A stretch of 64,000 nucleotides of DNA from Plantago ovata (GCA_028274465.1 CM051457.1:55712425-55776424); one strand, 5' to 3'; positions 24,526 to 37,095 are shown, numbered from the stretch's first letter. Notes: generated from the letters alone by a model not told the origin. Numbers and translations: made by a program.

Positions 24526-27500
24526 ATGTCGTTAGGAGACGCTCCCTTGCCAAAGCTGGAAAACTATGAAAAATGGCGAAACAACATGATGCTACATCTT
24601 GAGGCCATTAGTGATGAGATGGTTACTGTCATAAACGATGGACCAATCAAGATCACTAAGATTGAAAGAAGCTTTCCTCACAAGATCACGGATGATGGTG
24701 AAAAGGAAACTATCTTAGGAGAACCGGTCGATACCGACGTTCCAAAACCAAGAGAGGAATGGACTTCAGACGAAGCCAAAAGATTCTGTCTTGATTGCCA
24801 AGCAAGAAACATCATTATTGGATCTACTCCAGATACTATACAACGCAAACTGTGGGGTGCCAAAACTGCTAAGGAAGCTTGGAAAATGGTTCAAGATCAT
24901 TGTGCTGGATCTGACAAAACCAAAGAAAACAATATCGAACTGCTAAAGTTGAAGTTTCAAAACTTCAAACAAGGTGCCAATGAGTCACTGGAAAACTTGG
25001 ATTTCAGATTCACAACTCTAGTGAGTGAGATGGCTGCCTTAGGAGTTGGAAACTTCTATTCAGATTCTGAAAAGGTGAAAACCATAATTAGAAGTTTGAA
25101 TCAAGAATGGATCCACACTCAGAATTTCTACTATAATCAAGGAATGACAAATATCACTCCAACCGAGTTGTTCTCTCATCTTGCTACTGTCAACTATGAG
25201 ACAAAGCAAAGAGAAAATGTGTTTGCTGAAAAATCCCAAAACATTGCTCTTGCTGCCAAGCCGTCATCTTCTGAAAAGAAGAATGATAAAGAGCCTACTG
25301 ATGAAAACGCTCTTGCAGTTAGAAACATGAAGAAATTCATCAGTAAGGAACTTGAAAGGCGAAAAGCAAAAGAGAAGCTGAAAAAGCATCTTGGTAACAG
25401 CTACCATAAGTACAAAAATGAAGCTAGCTCGCTGAACAAGCTAGCTCAGCAAGCAAACTCCTCTGAAGAACCAGCAGTTGGCAATGATCTTTGCTTTTAT
25501 TGCAAAACGCTTGGACACTTCAAAGAAAATTGCCCCTTACTAAAAGGGAAATCTGCTGAAAAGAAGAAGAAGTTCAAGAAGGCTTTGATTGCTGAAGAAA
25601 AGAAAAAGATTCAAGCAAAAATCGATGCTTTTTGCATTGAAACAAGCTCTGAAGACAGTGAGGTAGAAAGTTCAGATGCTGAAGAAGAAGAAGCCACTCT
25701 AGACGTAGAGATAAGCAAGGAAGTATGTGGAATAGCTATGGAAGCTTATCCAGATGTGTCAAACTACGAGTTCTGCCTCATGGCCGGTCAGGTAAATTGC
25801 CCTTCCTCTGACTCTGATTCAGAAAGTGAAGATGACATTGACCTTGATAAGATTCAAGGAGAAATCGAAAGATTTGAGAAAACTCTGAGCAAACAGCAAG
25901 AGAAACTACAAAACGCTGAACTTCTGACTATGCAAACTAGTGAAAAGTACGTCTTGCTGAGCGTTGAGTCAGAAAAGAAGGATGCTCAAATATTGCATCT
26001 CAAGAAGTTAGTTGCTGAAGCTACAAAGAAAAATGCTCAAATGGCAATAGAATTGGAAGAGTGTCAGTCCTCAATTCTAAAATTACTTGCTGAAATACAA
26101 GAATTGAAAAACATGAAAGTCAATTTCAAATCTTATGCGGATTCTGGTAACACGCTGACTGAACTAAACTCTCATCTGAGAGATCCATCTCAGAAAGAAG
26201 GTTTAGGTGCCACGTATGAAGGTGATGATGTAATACTCTTGAGTAAAGACAAATCACCAATTACCTTTGTTCGTGCAACTGATAGTGGTCATCCAGAACT
26301 CTATCAATTTGGTCAATCTAAGGTTGCTGAAATAAGCAATCAAGTACCTACGACCGAAAATTCTGTTGTTGCTACTCAAAGTAACAAGACTTTAAAAGTA
26401 AAACAGGTTGCTGAAAAGCAAACTGTTCAGAAAAAGGATGTTGTAAAGCATTCCGCCAAAAAAGTTGCTGAAAAGCAATTTGTTAAGACTAAATGCAAGA
26501 TTACTAAAAGTAATCAGAAGACTGATGACAGTGTTTTTTACACTTTCATTTGGTTCTTTTTCACCTATTTAGCTATCCTCTTGCATGCATTTTTAGTGCA
26601 TTTTATTAGAATAGTGTCACGTTTCCGTTTCATTTGTTATTTTCAGGATCTAGGTGAATTTCGGTCTATTTGATGGAATTCGTGGCGAAACGTTAATGTT
26701 TTGGTGCAATGTGATCACCCGTGGTGTGACAAAGAGTTACGAGACATGTTTGAAGGCAGAAACGGTAGTTCATTGGGAGTTCGGATGAAGATTTTGGAGC
26801 TTTTGAAGTGAAATCCGGAAGTTCCATTTGCATAGTCTCAGTATTTTTGGAACCAGTCTTTCATACGATATTGGATTTGGATGAGGTCAAACCCTACATG
26901 TAGCTAACTCGAAGTGCTATCCAACGGTGGGTCTTACGTGCCAATCCGAGTTCGGACGCGCCCGGAATCTCTTTTCGAACTTAGAAAAAAAACTGGCGAA
27001 CTTGTTGCCAGCCACAGGCGGACCGCCCGGGACGGGGGGCGCACAACCCCTCAAAATCGGGAACAGAATATATATTTTATCTTTAGATCGGAATTGAGGA
27101 GATGCATTCATACTTTAACAGACAAAAACCCTAGAACTTCTTCTCGGTTTCATTTGAATTAGATTTACTTTTCCATAGAGATTTCAAGCATCAAGGTAGG
27201 GATTTGGACATCTATTGATCTCACCTTGCTGGAAAGTTGTGAGTTTAGCAATTCACCGGAGATTGACAACCCTCGGTGGTAACTTTGTATCTCACCTTTT
27301 TCATACTCTATCTTTCAATTCAATTATGTTTTCATCTATGATTGATTATGTTGATTACGTTATTGATATGAGTAGCTAAATATCTAGTTGTTTATAGTAT
27401 GTAAATTCGTAGCTAGGGTTCATATTGTGCATGATTGAGTTTCTGAGTCTTTTCCTTGTAGATTTGTGATATATGAATCGTTGATCCGACTAAGCCAACT

Positions 27501-28450
27501 ATCTTCGTAATAAAAGTGTTAGAAACACTAGGACAATTCAAGATCATCACTTTCAATATTTACAATTATCAAGTACTGTTTGCTCTAAGTCTGACAACCT
27601 TAGCCAAGTATTAGTATGGATAAGAATCTTTCGAAATATATGTCAAAACCTGTCGTTTGGTATTTGTTCTGATCGAGCGTTAGGGTGGAAACCTTGCGAC
27701 AGTATCCCCTCTGAATAGAGAGTTGTCGGATATGGTGTAATCAATTCCCACAGTAGGATCAGTTTGAATTACTTTTAAAGCAGTATGTGTTGCACTTTCA
27801 TGCATAATTAGAATCTGATGCTTAGAAAGAGCATTACTATCACCAACTCTCATCGCATATTGTTAAGTAAGTTAGGTTAAGTTTGTTTACTGAATTATAT
27901 AATAGTTATTGTAGTTAAAGCTAGTTAAGTCCCTAGAGATCGACACTCGAGGTCATCTTACCTCTGCACTACGTGTTTTGTGTAGTTGTGAGTTTCCCTG
28001 TGGCTAAAACAAATTCATTTGATTGTTCGAGTCTGACAATCTCGTTCATCAAAGACCTTTGTTGACAAACCTGAATCAAATAAGGTTGCTGAGACAAAAG
28101 CTCAGCATACTCCGAAAAGTGGACTTGGGTTCAAAACCAAGCAAAATCAACTTTTTCATGAGTACAAGCAAAGTCAACAAAGATACTTCAAAGAGTTGAA
28201 CAAAACCAAGCCTAAGAGTACTGGCAAGACTCAAAATGCTAGGACTAGAAGGAACCTTGCTAGAAAAGAACTTCCTCAAAAGTATGTTCAGAAAAAGGGT
28301 CAACCAAGCAAGACACCACATCAGAAAGTGGACTTGATTAGCAATGATCAAAAGTCTTTCGGTTCCAAACACTCTAGTTCCTCTACAAGTAGAAAACAAG
28401 TCAAGATTGAAAAACTCAAGACTTGGGGTTTCCACTGGACATTTTCTTGA
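24526..28450 (+). pseudogene. Element C gag region, interrupted by solo LTR H (fossil)
   Basis: This is Sirevirus-type gag, the structural protein of the particle. It starts MSLGDAPLPKLENYEKWRNN about 110 bases after the primer-binding site. The capsid-like part has AKEAWKMVQDHCAGS and LEVLKLKFQNFKQG-type blocks. A CCHC zinc knuckle (CFYCKTLGHFKENC) lies near 25.49 kb, then an acidic stretch, then a predicted coiled coil (about 25.85-26.12 kb, DKIQGEIERFEKTLSKQ onward) and a lysine-rich tail. Solo LTR H (26523-28051) lies inside the tail region. It pairs with 45939-48334 in copy B and is broken. Confidence 0.8.
26523..28051 (+). mobile_element. Solo LTR H of Athila/Tat-like gypsy family, in element C gag
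   Basis: This is a single 1529-bp LTR in plus orientation, starting TGATGACAGTG and ending TCGTTCATCA, flanked by AAGAC (26518-26522 and 28052-28056). No internal region remains. Its last 150 bases match the start of the minus-strand LTRs at 33277, 42262 and 58351 in reverse complement. A GC-rich palindromic patch (GGCGGACCGCC) lies near 27018. It is the longest LTR of this family in the window. Confidence 0.9.
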
Positions 28451-28489
28451 ACATGTTAATGGACATCCAATATTGGTTAATTAACTTGT

Positions 28490-31400
28490 TTGCTCTTGAT
28501 TGTGCAGACTTCAGCCACGGAGACAAACAATGCAATTTGGCACTTTGACAGTGGTTGTGGAAAGCACATGACGGGCAATAAGAAAAACCTTATAAATTAT
28601 AGACGGTGGTCTAAAGGTCCAACAATAAGGTTTGCTGGTGGAGGCTTTGGTTCTACTAAAGGTTATGGTGACGTGAAGTTAGGATACATTACCATTTCGG
28701 GAGTTCTTTATGTCAAAAATCTGAAGTTTAACTTTTTCAGCATGAGTCAATTCGCTGACAAAGGTTACTTCATAAAAATCAAAGTGATGAATGTAAAATT
28801 ATTGACTTTGAGACAAAAAGGTTATTTGCTAGAAGATCAAGAGGTCTATATACCGTAGATTGGTCTTAAGCAATCATTGAAAAATGCCTTATCTCAGATC
28901 ATGATTGCCTTGCTGAAAAAGCATGGTTATGACATAAACGAACAAGTCACCTAAACTTCAAGAGGCTGAATAAGCTTTCTAAAAAGGCGCTTGTAGTTGG
29001 ATTACCTAAGGTTACTTTTAAGAAGGATGGTGTTTGCACTGCATGTCAGCAAGGAAAGCAAACCAAAACTTCTTTCAAGAACAACGCAGTACCGTCAACT
29101 ACAAAACCTTTACAACTCTTGCACATGGACTTGTTTGAATCTTCTTCAACAAGCTATGCTGGTAAGAAGTATAGTCTGATGGTGGTAGATGACTATTCAA
29201 GATTCACTTGGGTAGTTTTTATCAAACACAAGTCTGAAACAAGGACTGAAATACCTAACTTGCTGAAGAAGCTCGAAGTCATGAAAACTGACAAGGTAAA
29301 AGTCATCAGAACAGACCATGGTACTGAATTTGTAAACCAGTACATAACTGAGTATTGCACTTTCAAACGCATACAACATCAGTTATCCTCAGTAAGGACA
29401 CCTCAACAAAATGGTGATGCTGTAAGGAAGAATCGTACCCCTTAAGGAAGCAGCTAGAACAATGCTTGCTGACACTGAAATAAGTGAAGCTTATTGCGTT
29501 GAAGCGATTAATACCGCCTGCTATACTCAAAATAGATGCTTGATAACTAAGGAATACAACAAAACTCCCTATGAGTTATTTGTTGGAAGACCTCCTAACA
29601 TCACCCATCTAAGAGTATTTGGTTGCAAATGCTTTGTTCTTAACAATGGTAGAGAATACTTCAGAACATTTCAACCAAAGGCAGATGAAGCGATATTTCT
29701 TGGCTACTCCTTGCATAGTAAAACTTATAGAGTTTACAACAAAAAGGCACAAAAGATCGAAGAATCAGTGCATGTTGTATTCTATGAAAAATCACAAGGA
29801 GTCCCTTCTGAAGAAGAAATATCAGAATGTATGAAGAAATTACTCATACACGAGCAAATAACTGAATCCGATGCTAGAATTTCAAATCAATTGAACTTAA
29901 TGATGATTCTGACAATGACACTCCTACCCCAAGTCATGACAAGATAAATATAGTTCATGATAAAGAATTTCCGGCTAAGGACACAGTTGCTCCAGATGTT
30001 GCTGAAACTATGCAACTTCCTGTGTCTACTGACGAGTTACCTCAAACCGGAAATGCTGAACAAGCTGTTGCTGATGAACCAATTTCAGTAGAGATACAAC
30101 AAGATACCAGTAATACTGAATAAGTACATGCCGAAGAGTCACATGCTGAAATGCAAACATATCCAGATCCAAAGAGCAGAAAACCTGTTAATAAGTGGAT
30201 TAGAGATCATCCCTCTACGGATATGATTGGTGATATTGACAAACTCCAGGTGACTAGATCCAAAGTGTCTACTAATCAATAACTTGCTGAAGAAGCAAAT
30301 GTCATTGAAGTAGAATCTTTGTTCTCTTGCTTTGTTTTAGAAATTGAGCCCAAGACCATAGAAGAAGCTTTAAAGCATTCTGAATGGATCAAGGCAATGC
30401 AAGAAGAACTGGATCAATTTGAAAGGAACAAAGTCTGGAAACTTGTACCCCTTGTTGAAGGAAAAAAAGCAGTTGGTACAAAGTGGGTGTTCAGAAAAAA
30501 GCTGAGTGACTCTGGAGAGTAACAAGGAACAAAGCACGTTTGGTTGCTCAAGGTTATTGCCAGACTCAGGTATTGGATTATGATGAGTCTTATGCACCAG
30601 TTGCAAGATTGGATGCTAATAGACTTTTCTTAGCCTTTGCTGCTCATAATGACTTCATCGTTTATCAAATGGATGTTAAAATTGCATTCCTAAATGGTGA
30701 ACTTGCTGAAGAAGTCTATCTAGAACAACCCCCTGGCTTTGAACTTCCCTCAGAAATCAAGATGGTATATAAACTTTAGAAAGCTGTATATGGTCTAAAG
30801 CAAGCACCTAGAGCTTGGTATGATACCTTAGCTTAGTTCTTGCTGGATAATGGTTTCAAGAAAGGTGAAGTTCATAAAAACCTTATTTACCATGAACCAT
30901 GATGGTAAAATACTCTAGTCCAGATTTATGTGGATGACATAATTTTTGGATCTAAGGACAAGCAACTTTGTGATGATTTTGCCAAAGTCATGACAAACAA
31001 GTTTGAAATGAGTATGATGGGCAAATTGAATTACTTCCTAGGATTGCAAGTTAAGCAACTCAAAGATGGAATATTCATAAATCAAGCAAAGTATGCAAAG
31101 AAAATGCTCATAATGTTCAGGATGAAAGAGGAAGAGAAACCTAAAAATATCCCTATGAGTGTACCAAATTGGGCTATGCTAAACAAGACAAAAATGTGGA
31201 TGAACACAAGTATAGGAAGCTCATTGGTTCCTTGTTGTATCAAACAGCAAGTAGGCCTGACATTCAGTATGTTGTTTGTATGTGTGCAAGATTCCAATCT
31301 GATCCTAGAGCATGACACTACAAGATAGCACTCCAAATACTGAAATATGTCAAAGGCACAGTCAATGTTGGATTGTGGTATCCAGAAGATTCTGGATTAG

Positions 31401-31872
31401 AATTGGTTGATTTTTTTGATGCTGACCATGGAGGATCAACTCTTGTAGAAAAAGTACCTCTGGAACTTGTAAGTTTCTATGTACAAGATTGATTTCATGG
31501 TTCAGTAAGAAGCAAACCTGTGTTGTCAATTCATCCACTAAATATGAATACATTGCGGCTGGTTGTTGCACTGCTCAAATCCTTTGGATTCAGCAACAAC
31601 TAAGAGATTATGGTATTTCTACAAAGAAAACACCAATCTTTTGTGATAATACAAGTGCTATTGCTATCACGCCAAATCCTAAGTTCCACTCAAGGACAAA
31701 GTACATTGATATTAGACATCATTTCATTAGAGATCATGTGGAGAAAGGAGACATTGAGGTTGTAAAAGTAGGTACTGATTATCAACTTGCTAACATCTTT
31801 ACCAAGCCCCTTCCAGATAATAGGTTCGCAATGCTAAGGTATAACCTTGGATTGATTGAACTACCTCAATAA
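28490..31872 (+). pseudogene. Element C pol region (fossil)
   Basis: This is a copia polyprotein region. Protease (HFDSGCGKHMTGN near 28.54 kb), the pre-integrase block (CQQGKQTK, near 29.04 kb), integrase core (LHMDLFESSS, VVDDYSRFTWVVF, RTDHGTEF, RTPQQNG), RT ([32 protein letters not shown] and the YVDD box near 30.93 kb) and RNase H (WFSKKQTC, IFCDNTSAIAI, IRHHFIRDHVEKGDIEVV) are all visible. The order PR-INT-RT-RH is that of Ty1/copia. It is heavily broken compared with copies A and B, which fits its place as the oldest layer. Confidence 0.85.
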
Positions 31873-31893
31873 AAAGGGATACATTTGATTGGA

Positions 31894-32274
31894 TTGCTGA
31901 AACGGGCATTCAGCAAGCCAATAGTTGCTTATAGGTTTATTCATTCCTTGGAAAGCCCCTTTCCACTGACTCATCTAAAAAAAGAGATGGTTGTACACGA
32001 AATGTTTGCTGAAACAGGCATTCAACAAGTAATTCCTACAAACCGGGTATTTGTTCGGAAACTTGATAACTTGCTGAAACGGGTACTCAGTAAGAAAATT
32101 CTAAAGATTGCTGAACCGGGCATTCAGACAATCAAGCATACTGAAACATGTATTCAAGTATCAAAAGATAAATTTGAGACGGGAACTCAGCAAAGAGCAA
32201 GATTTCTTCTCACTAAAAGAGAATTTACCTAAAAACATCTCAATATAAAAGGATTTACTGAGATGGGAACTCAG
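31894..32274 (+). repeat. Hairpin series with shared 7-base loop, element C spacer
   Basis: This is the same series as in A and B. Members include 31894-31916 (stem TTGCTGAA/TTCAGCAA, loop ACGGGCA), 32006-32028, 32038-32054 (ACAAA/TTTGT, loop CCGGGTA), 32106-32133 (GATTG plus CTGAA, loop CCGGGCA), 32138-32161, 32174-32190 (loop ACGGGAA) and 32258-32274 (CTGAG/CTCAG, loop ATGGGAA). The last has a different but paired stem in B. Confidence 0.75.
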
Positions 32275-32311
32275 GAATATCTTTGACCCAAAGAAAAATG
32301 AGATATTTGAT

Positions 32312-32323
32312 TAAGGGGGAACT
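32312..32323 (+). other. Internal polypurine-tract-like site, element C spacer
   Basis: TTAAGGGGGAAC lies just after the hairpin series, as in A and B. Confidence 0.5.
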
Positions 32324-32470
32324 CTCAGCAACTACAAGGCTTGTTACTTGAAAAGTAATTGCTAAATTCATAAGGATTAAAATTTCTTAAAAGATTCTTT
32401 AATACTTCAGCAAGCTATTAGCTTTGAAGTAAAAGAGATAAAATCCCGTGAATCAAGGTAAAATCAATTG

Positions 32471-32868
32471 TGACGTTAATCGTGGCACAAATAAACTCGC
32501 TGTTAATCATGACATGAAGTGCAATCGTGGCCATTGATTTTACAGCAGTTGATGATCTAACGATTAATATTACGAAGAGAAAGCATGCTCTGACGGTTTC
32601 GTGTTAGTGGACCACTACGCATTTAATGTAAAGGCTCCACTAACTCATTGTATCTCTGTTTTACCCTTGCTGAGAGTTCAAAACCATTGAGCTTCTCACA
32701 TAACAGAGACACTCTATAAATGAAGAGTTAGAGAAAGACAAAATTCTTTAACTCATATTTCCTTTCTCTGAAAAAAATTCCCTAGCATGTGCTCTGAATT
32801 ACTATACCTCCGGTCAAAAAGAAAAGCATCTTTTTTGTACTCCCCCAACATTACCTCCTATATAAAAG
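32471..32868 (+). promoter_or_regulatory. Promoter-like block before ORF3, element C
   Basis: This is the same block as in A: GTGACGTTAATCG near 32471, CTGACGG near 32590, TATAAAT at 32715-32721 and a pyrimidine-rich leader before the ATG at 32869. The TATA box is kept although the surrounding element is old and decayed. Confidence 0.5.
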
Positions 32869-33276
32869 ATGGCTTCCAAGAGACAAACATCTAAGAACAC
32901 CAAGTCCTCAAAGGCAGACAGTGCTAGAAAAAGCACTGCTCCTACTCCAGTGAAAAACACGGTAAAAATCGTGTTGAGAAACGACCGAATCACAGAAAGA
33001 CCCATGCCTCCTGCATATCTCAACGTTGAAAAGTGTGAGCGGATGATGCAATGGGGTGGATTTTCCAAAGAGAAGTATATCAGATACTTCTATGAACAAG
33101 AACTGGACGAAGAAAACATTGAGTTGCCTATTGTTCTTCATCACCGCTCACCTCAAGAAAATGGTGAGTATGTTAGACACTATGGAATTCTACAATAATG
33201 CAGAAATCCATACCCTTGCTGATGGACAAGGAATCACTGAAAAAGTGATTTCTACAACAGTTCAGGGAAAGCAAAT
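32869..33276 (+). pseudogene. Element C ORF3, first piece (fossil)
   Basis: This is the start of the third gene (MASKRQTSKNTKSSK, then PMPPAYLNVEKCERMMQWGGF and KYIRYFYEQEL). It matches the N-terminal part of ORF3 in A and B. It is cut at 33276 by gypsy element E and resumes at 43521. It is broken. Confidence 0.8.
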
Positions 33277-34549
33277 TGATGAACGAGATTGTCAGACTCG
33301 AACAATCAAATAATTTTTTTTAAGCCAAAGGGCAACTCACAACTACACAAAACACGTAGTGCAGAAGTAAGATGACCTCGAGTGTCGATCTCTAGGGACT
33401 AAACTAGCTTTAACTAAATAACTATATATAAATTCAGAAAATAAATGTATATCTAACTTAACAATATATGGAGAAAGCTGGTGATAGTATGCTCGTTTTA
33501 AGCATCAAGTTCTAATTATGCATGAAAGTGCAACGCGTCTGTCTTAAAAGTAATTTGATTTACAAACACCAAAGACAGATTTGCAGACGTGTATTTTGAA
33601 AGTTTCCTATCTATACTAATACTTAGTTCAAGCAGTACTTGCAAATTATACATAATCGAATCGATGATCTTGAATTGTCCTAGTGTTTCTAACACCTTAC
33701 TACGAAGATATGTGGCTTAGTCGGATCAAAGAATCGAATTAAGATAATTAAACAAGTAAAAGACTCAGAAACTCAATCATGCATGATACGAACCCTAGCT
33801 ACGAATTCACATACTATCACCAACTAGATGCTTAGCTACTCATATCAATAACACGATAAACAATCATAATCGAAGCAATAATGAAAGAAAACATGTTTCA
33901 TTGAAACATAAATAGCAGAATTGTGAGATATAAGGTTACTACCAAAGGTTGTCAATCTCCGGTGAATGGCTAAAACTCACAAAGATCTAGCACGGTGAGA
34001 TTAAACGGTGTCCAAATCTCTCCTCTATCTCCAAAATCGCTAAGTTACAAAGAATCTAAGAGAAAATATCCCCAGAACAAGCTCTAGGGTTTATGTCTAG
34101 AAAAATATGAAAAAAAGATATGAAAATTCGCAGAATTTGGAATATATATATAGAGCTGTCGGAAGCTCCGCGGTGCACCGCCCCGTACGCGGCAGTGCGC
34201 CTGCCACGCGGCGGTGCGCCCCGCACGAGCAGAACGCGGCCCGTACAGAATTCCTCCTTTGGATCCTTCAATTCGGCCCCTTGCACGGTTTTGAGCTCCG
34301 AACTTGATCTCTTGGCCTTGAAACTCGTCTCGACACTCCTTCACACACCACGGGTGATCTCGTTGCACCAAAACATCATCGTTTCACCATGAATTACATC
34401 CAAAAACGCGATTTCCACCTAAAACCTGAAAAGAACAAAAGAAATTGAAACGTGACACTATTCTAACAAAATGCACTAAAATGCATGCAAAAGGATAGCT
34501 AAATTGGTGAAAAAAGACTCGAATGATAGTGTAAAAAACATTGTCATCA
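33277..34549 (-). repeat. 3' LTR of element E
   Basis: On the plus strand it runs from TGATGAACGAGATTGTC to CATTGTCATCA. It is shared with 42262-43520 and, more distantly, with the LTRs of G, F, H and the solo LTR in A. A GC-rich palindromic patch lies near 34170-34240, next to TATATATATA on the plus strand. Confidence 0.9.
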
Positions 34550-34567
34550 AACTCCCCAAACCGAACC
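34550..34567 (-). other. Polypurine tract of element E
   Basis: On the minus strand, GGTTCGGTTTGGGGAGTT lies directly before the LTR. F has the same tract (38770-38787). Confidence 0.85.
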
Positions 34568-36530
34568 TTTGCTTGTCCTCAAGCAACTAGCTAGACTCTA
34601 TACAACCTACATGCAACACAAAGAGGAGTCTCATGCCAAACAAGAAGAAATAATCGATTGAATCTACCAAATGCTTATGAACAAAGACCATACAAATCAT
34701 AACATGGAAGTAGGTTGAAGAATGTCTCGATTGAACCTATACATATTCACATATGCACTTTGTTAAAAAAGAGAGTCTCTCGTAACATTCTCTACCTGGA
34801 CCTGGTCAGTGACGACACAATGAAACATGTTAGAATACAAATGGTTGCCCCGTGCCTATTAAACTAAGGGCTTACTACTATTCACCAAGTTGAGACTTTC
34901 CCTCAAGAGAGGCCTAACCAATAGTGGCTCTCATCAAACGAAGGAGGGTTCCCTAATAGACAACACTCTCCTATTCTACCCAACTCTCAAATCAAAGACT
35001 ATTCACCACTTCCTGAATGGCAGGACGAGGGTGGTCTAGAACATAAGACACAAAACAAAAGATAAAATATACAACTCGATTATGAACTATTACAAAATCT
35101 GAAAAAAATAATGCAGCACTTTGCTAAAACTGCTTTTGGCTTGCTTGGACCCTTGTATTGCTTTTTTTTTTTTGGGTCTTATTCTTTTTTCTTCTTTTTT
35201 TATTTTTTTCTTTTTTTCTTTTTTTCTTTTCCAGATTCTGGAATTGTTCTTTTTTCTCTTTTATTTTTTGTATATAGCCAGCAGTAGCACAATGAAAGTA
35301 CAATGAAAGGAAATAACAACGACACTACAACGACCTCCCCAAACCTATTCGAAAGAATAGGTTGGATTACAAACTCACAAGAAAAAATAAAAACAAACTC
35401 AACACGACTCACAAAGACGAAAAACAAGTCATAATGATAGTAACCTGCTCCCCAAACCTATTCGTTAGAATAGATTTCAAACAAAGGATCACACACCTAC
35501 TCTACCTCCTTCCTAGGCATTTAGCAATCTCAATAAGCAAGGTGAAGACTTGTTGCCTCTTACGTACATAATTACACGGGAATACAACCAAAGACTCTAA
35601 CATGCAACATTTTATAAGGCCTTCGCGAACCGCAGTAGAGAAAACACCACATAGTGATGTCGAGACTACCAAGTTTAACTAGTGCACATACAAATATGAC
35701 AAGCTAAGCGAGACAGACCTCAAACTATTCCATAGAGATGCAATGCATGGGCAATGGTCATAAACACTTAGTCTATACAATAAAAAATTTCAAAAAATTT
35801 GGCAATAAACTCCACACAAAAATCATGCAAAACTATACTAAGGATAAAGGCAAACTAAATCCTAGGAAAGTAGTAAACGTGCAATGCAAAGGTTTTCATG
35901 AGTCATCATAAGCAAAATAAGTTATAGAAATACACAACGATAACCCCCCCCCCCCAAACCTGAACTTCGTCATTCGTCCCGAACGTCGAAAGTGGACATG
36001 AGGTAAGAGCTAGTCGTATACCTGTAACCTGTATTACTCAAGTAAACTCGTGAGAAACCAAAACGGGTGATAACGGGGGTAAAGGGGTTGATACGGTTGC
36101 ATTCGGAGGTGATCTGCGATGTCCGGGTTCAAAACCGGGCAGCTGGGTCACTGGCGCCCTCAGGCGGACCGCCACACCTGGGGCGCTCGGGCCACTGCCA
36201 CTCCCGGGCGCACCGCCCCAGGTGTGGGACGGTCCGTCTAGGAGTGGCAGAACGCCCGGGCGTTCTTCCCTTCCCGGGCGTACCGCCCCCAGTGTGGGGC
36301 GGTCCGCCTGGGATCGACTGAAATCGCCCAGGCATTCAGCTGCTCCCAGGCGCACCGCCTCGTGTGGGGCGGTCTGCCCGGGAGCTGCAGACTCCTGGGT
36401 CCTCCGTTTTTATGTCCAAATACGAAAAATATCAACCTTTGACCTAATTTATCACCTAAAACACACTTAAATGCAAAGGAAAACTACTAAAGACTCAAAA
36501 AAAAAGAGAAAAACTACAAGCTACATACCT
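34568..36530 (-). other. Long 3' noncoding region of element E
   Basis: This is about 2 kb between integrase and the polypurine tract. It contains a pyrimidine-rich run (35161-35275 on plus), two perfect or near-perfect hairpins (35342-35363 and 35454-35477) each next to a CCCCAAAC run, a run of about 12 C (35943-35954), and a GC-rich repeat block (36148-36395). I see no gene. F (37096-38787, opposite orientation) and G (60562 onward) contain matching sequence. Confidence 0.75.
36148..36395. repeat. GC-rich palindromic repeat block in element E
   Basis: Three to four units of about 70 bp contain GGCG-NNN-CGCC-type palindromes (GGCGGACCGCC near 36163, GGGCGCACCGCCC near 36206, GGGCGTACCGCCC near 36277, GGCGCACCGCC near 36349), each followed by GTGTGGGGCGGTC-like arms. 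Arms of neighbouring units are mutually complementary. Confidence 0.8.
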
Positions 36531-37092
36531 TCATGTGAAGGTGGGAGTGGTGAGGTCGAGATGATCAACCTCCACTTGATCACTGGGAAGCTCGAAGTAT
36601 GGTATAACACGTTGCCCATTCACCTTGAAGGTGTCTCCAGTTTTCGGGTCCAAGAGTTCTACAGCTGCATGGGCAGCAACTTGGACAATCTCGTATGGTC
36701 CATCCCATCGAGTATGGAGCTTCCCCGGAAATAAGAAAAGTCGGGAGTTGAACACTAAGGCTTTCTGGCTAGGTATCATCTCTTTCCGCACAATGCCACG
36801 GTCGTGATACTTCTTGGTTCATTTGTAAAGCTTGGAGTTCTCATAGGCACCGAGGCGTAGTTCATCAAGCTCGTCGAGCTGCATCAACCTTTCTTCCCCA
36901 GCTTTTCCCAAATGAAGGTTGAGCTCCTTTATTGCCCAATAACCTCGGTGCTCGAGCTCAACCGAAAGGTGGCATGCTTTCCCAAACACTAGTCTTTACG
37001 GTGTGGTGCCAATCACTGTTTTGTAGCTGGTTCTATATGCCCAAAGCGCATCATTCAGTTTTCCAGCCCAATCCTTCCTGCTAGGCTTCACT
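36531..37092 (-). pseudogene. Element E integrase, C-terminal part (fossil)
   Basis: On the minus strand, PSRKDWAGKLNDALWAYRTSYKT (near 37.05-37.09 kb) is the well-known end of the integrase core in Athila/Tat elements. It is followed by a segment with FPGKLHTRWDGPYEIVQV and FKVNGQRVIPYFE (36.55-36.75 kb), the usual integrase C-terminal region. The rest of pol is not recognisable in this copy. It is broken. Confidence 0.8.
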
Positions 37093-37095
37093 ACC

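Noticed and set aside
35121-35306. Phenylalanine-rich membrane-like small protein
   Set aside because: This is translation of a pyrimidine-rich noncoding run in the gypsy 3' region. The mirror run in F (38058-38170) gives a lysine-rich frame, as expected for simple sequence.
35943-35954. Sequencing error at C or G runs (also 37366 and the C runs near LTR ends)
   Set aside because: Runs occur at matching places in several copies, so they are real family features, although exact lengths are uncertain.
36038-36470. Proline/glycine-rich open frames on both strands
   Set aside because: GC-rich palindromic repeats have few stop codons, so frames stay open by composition. No domain is recognisable.
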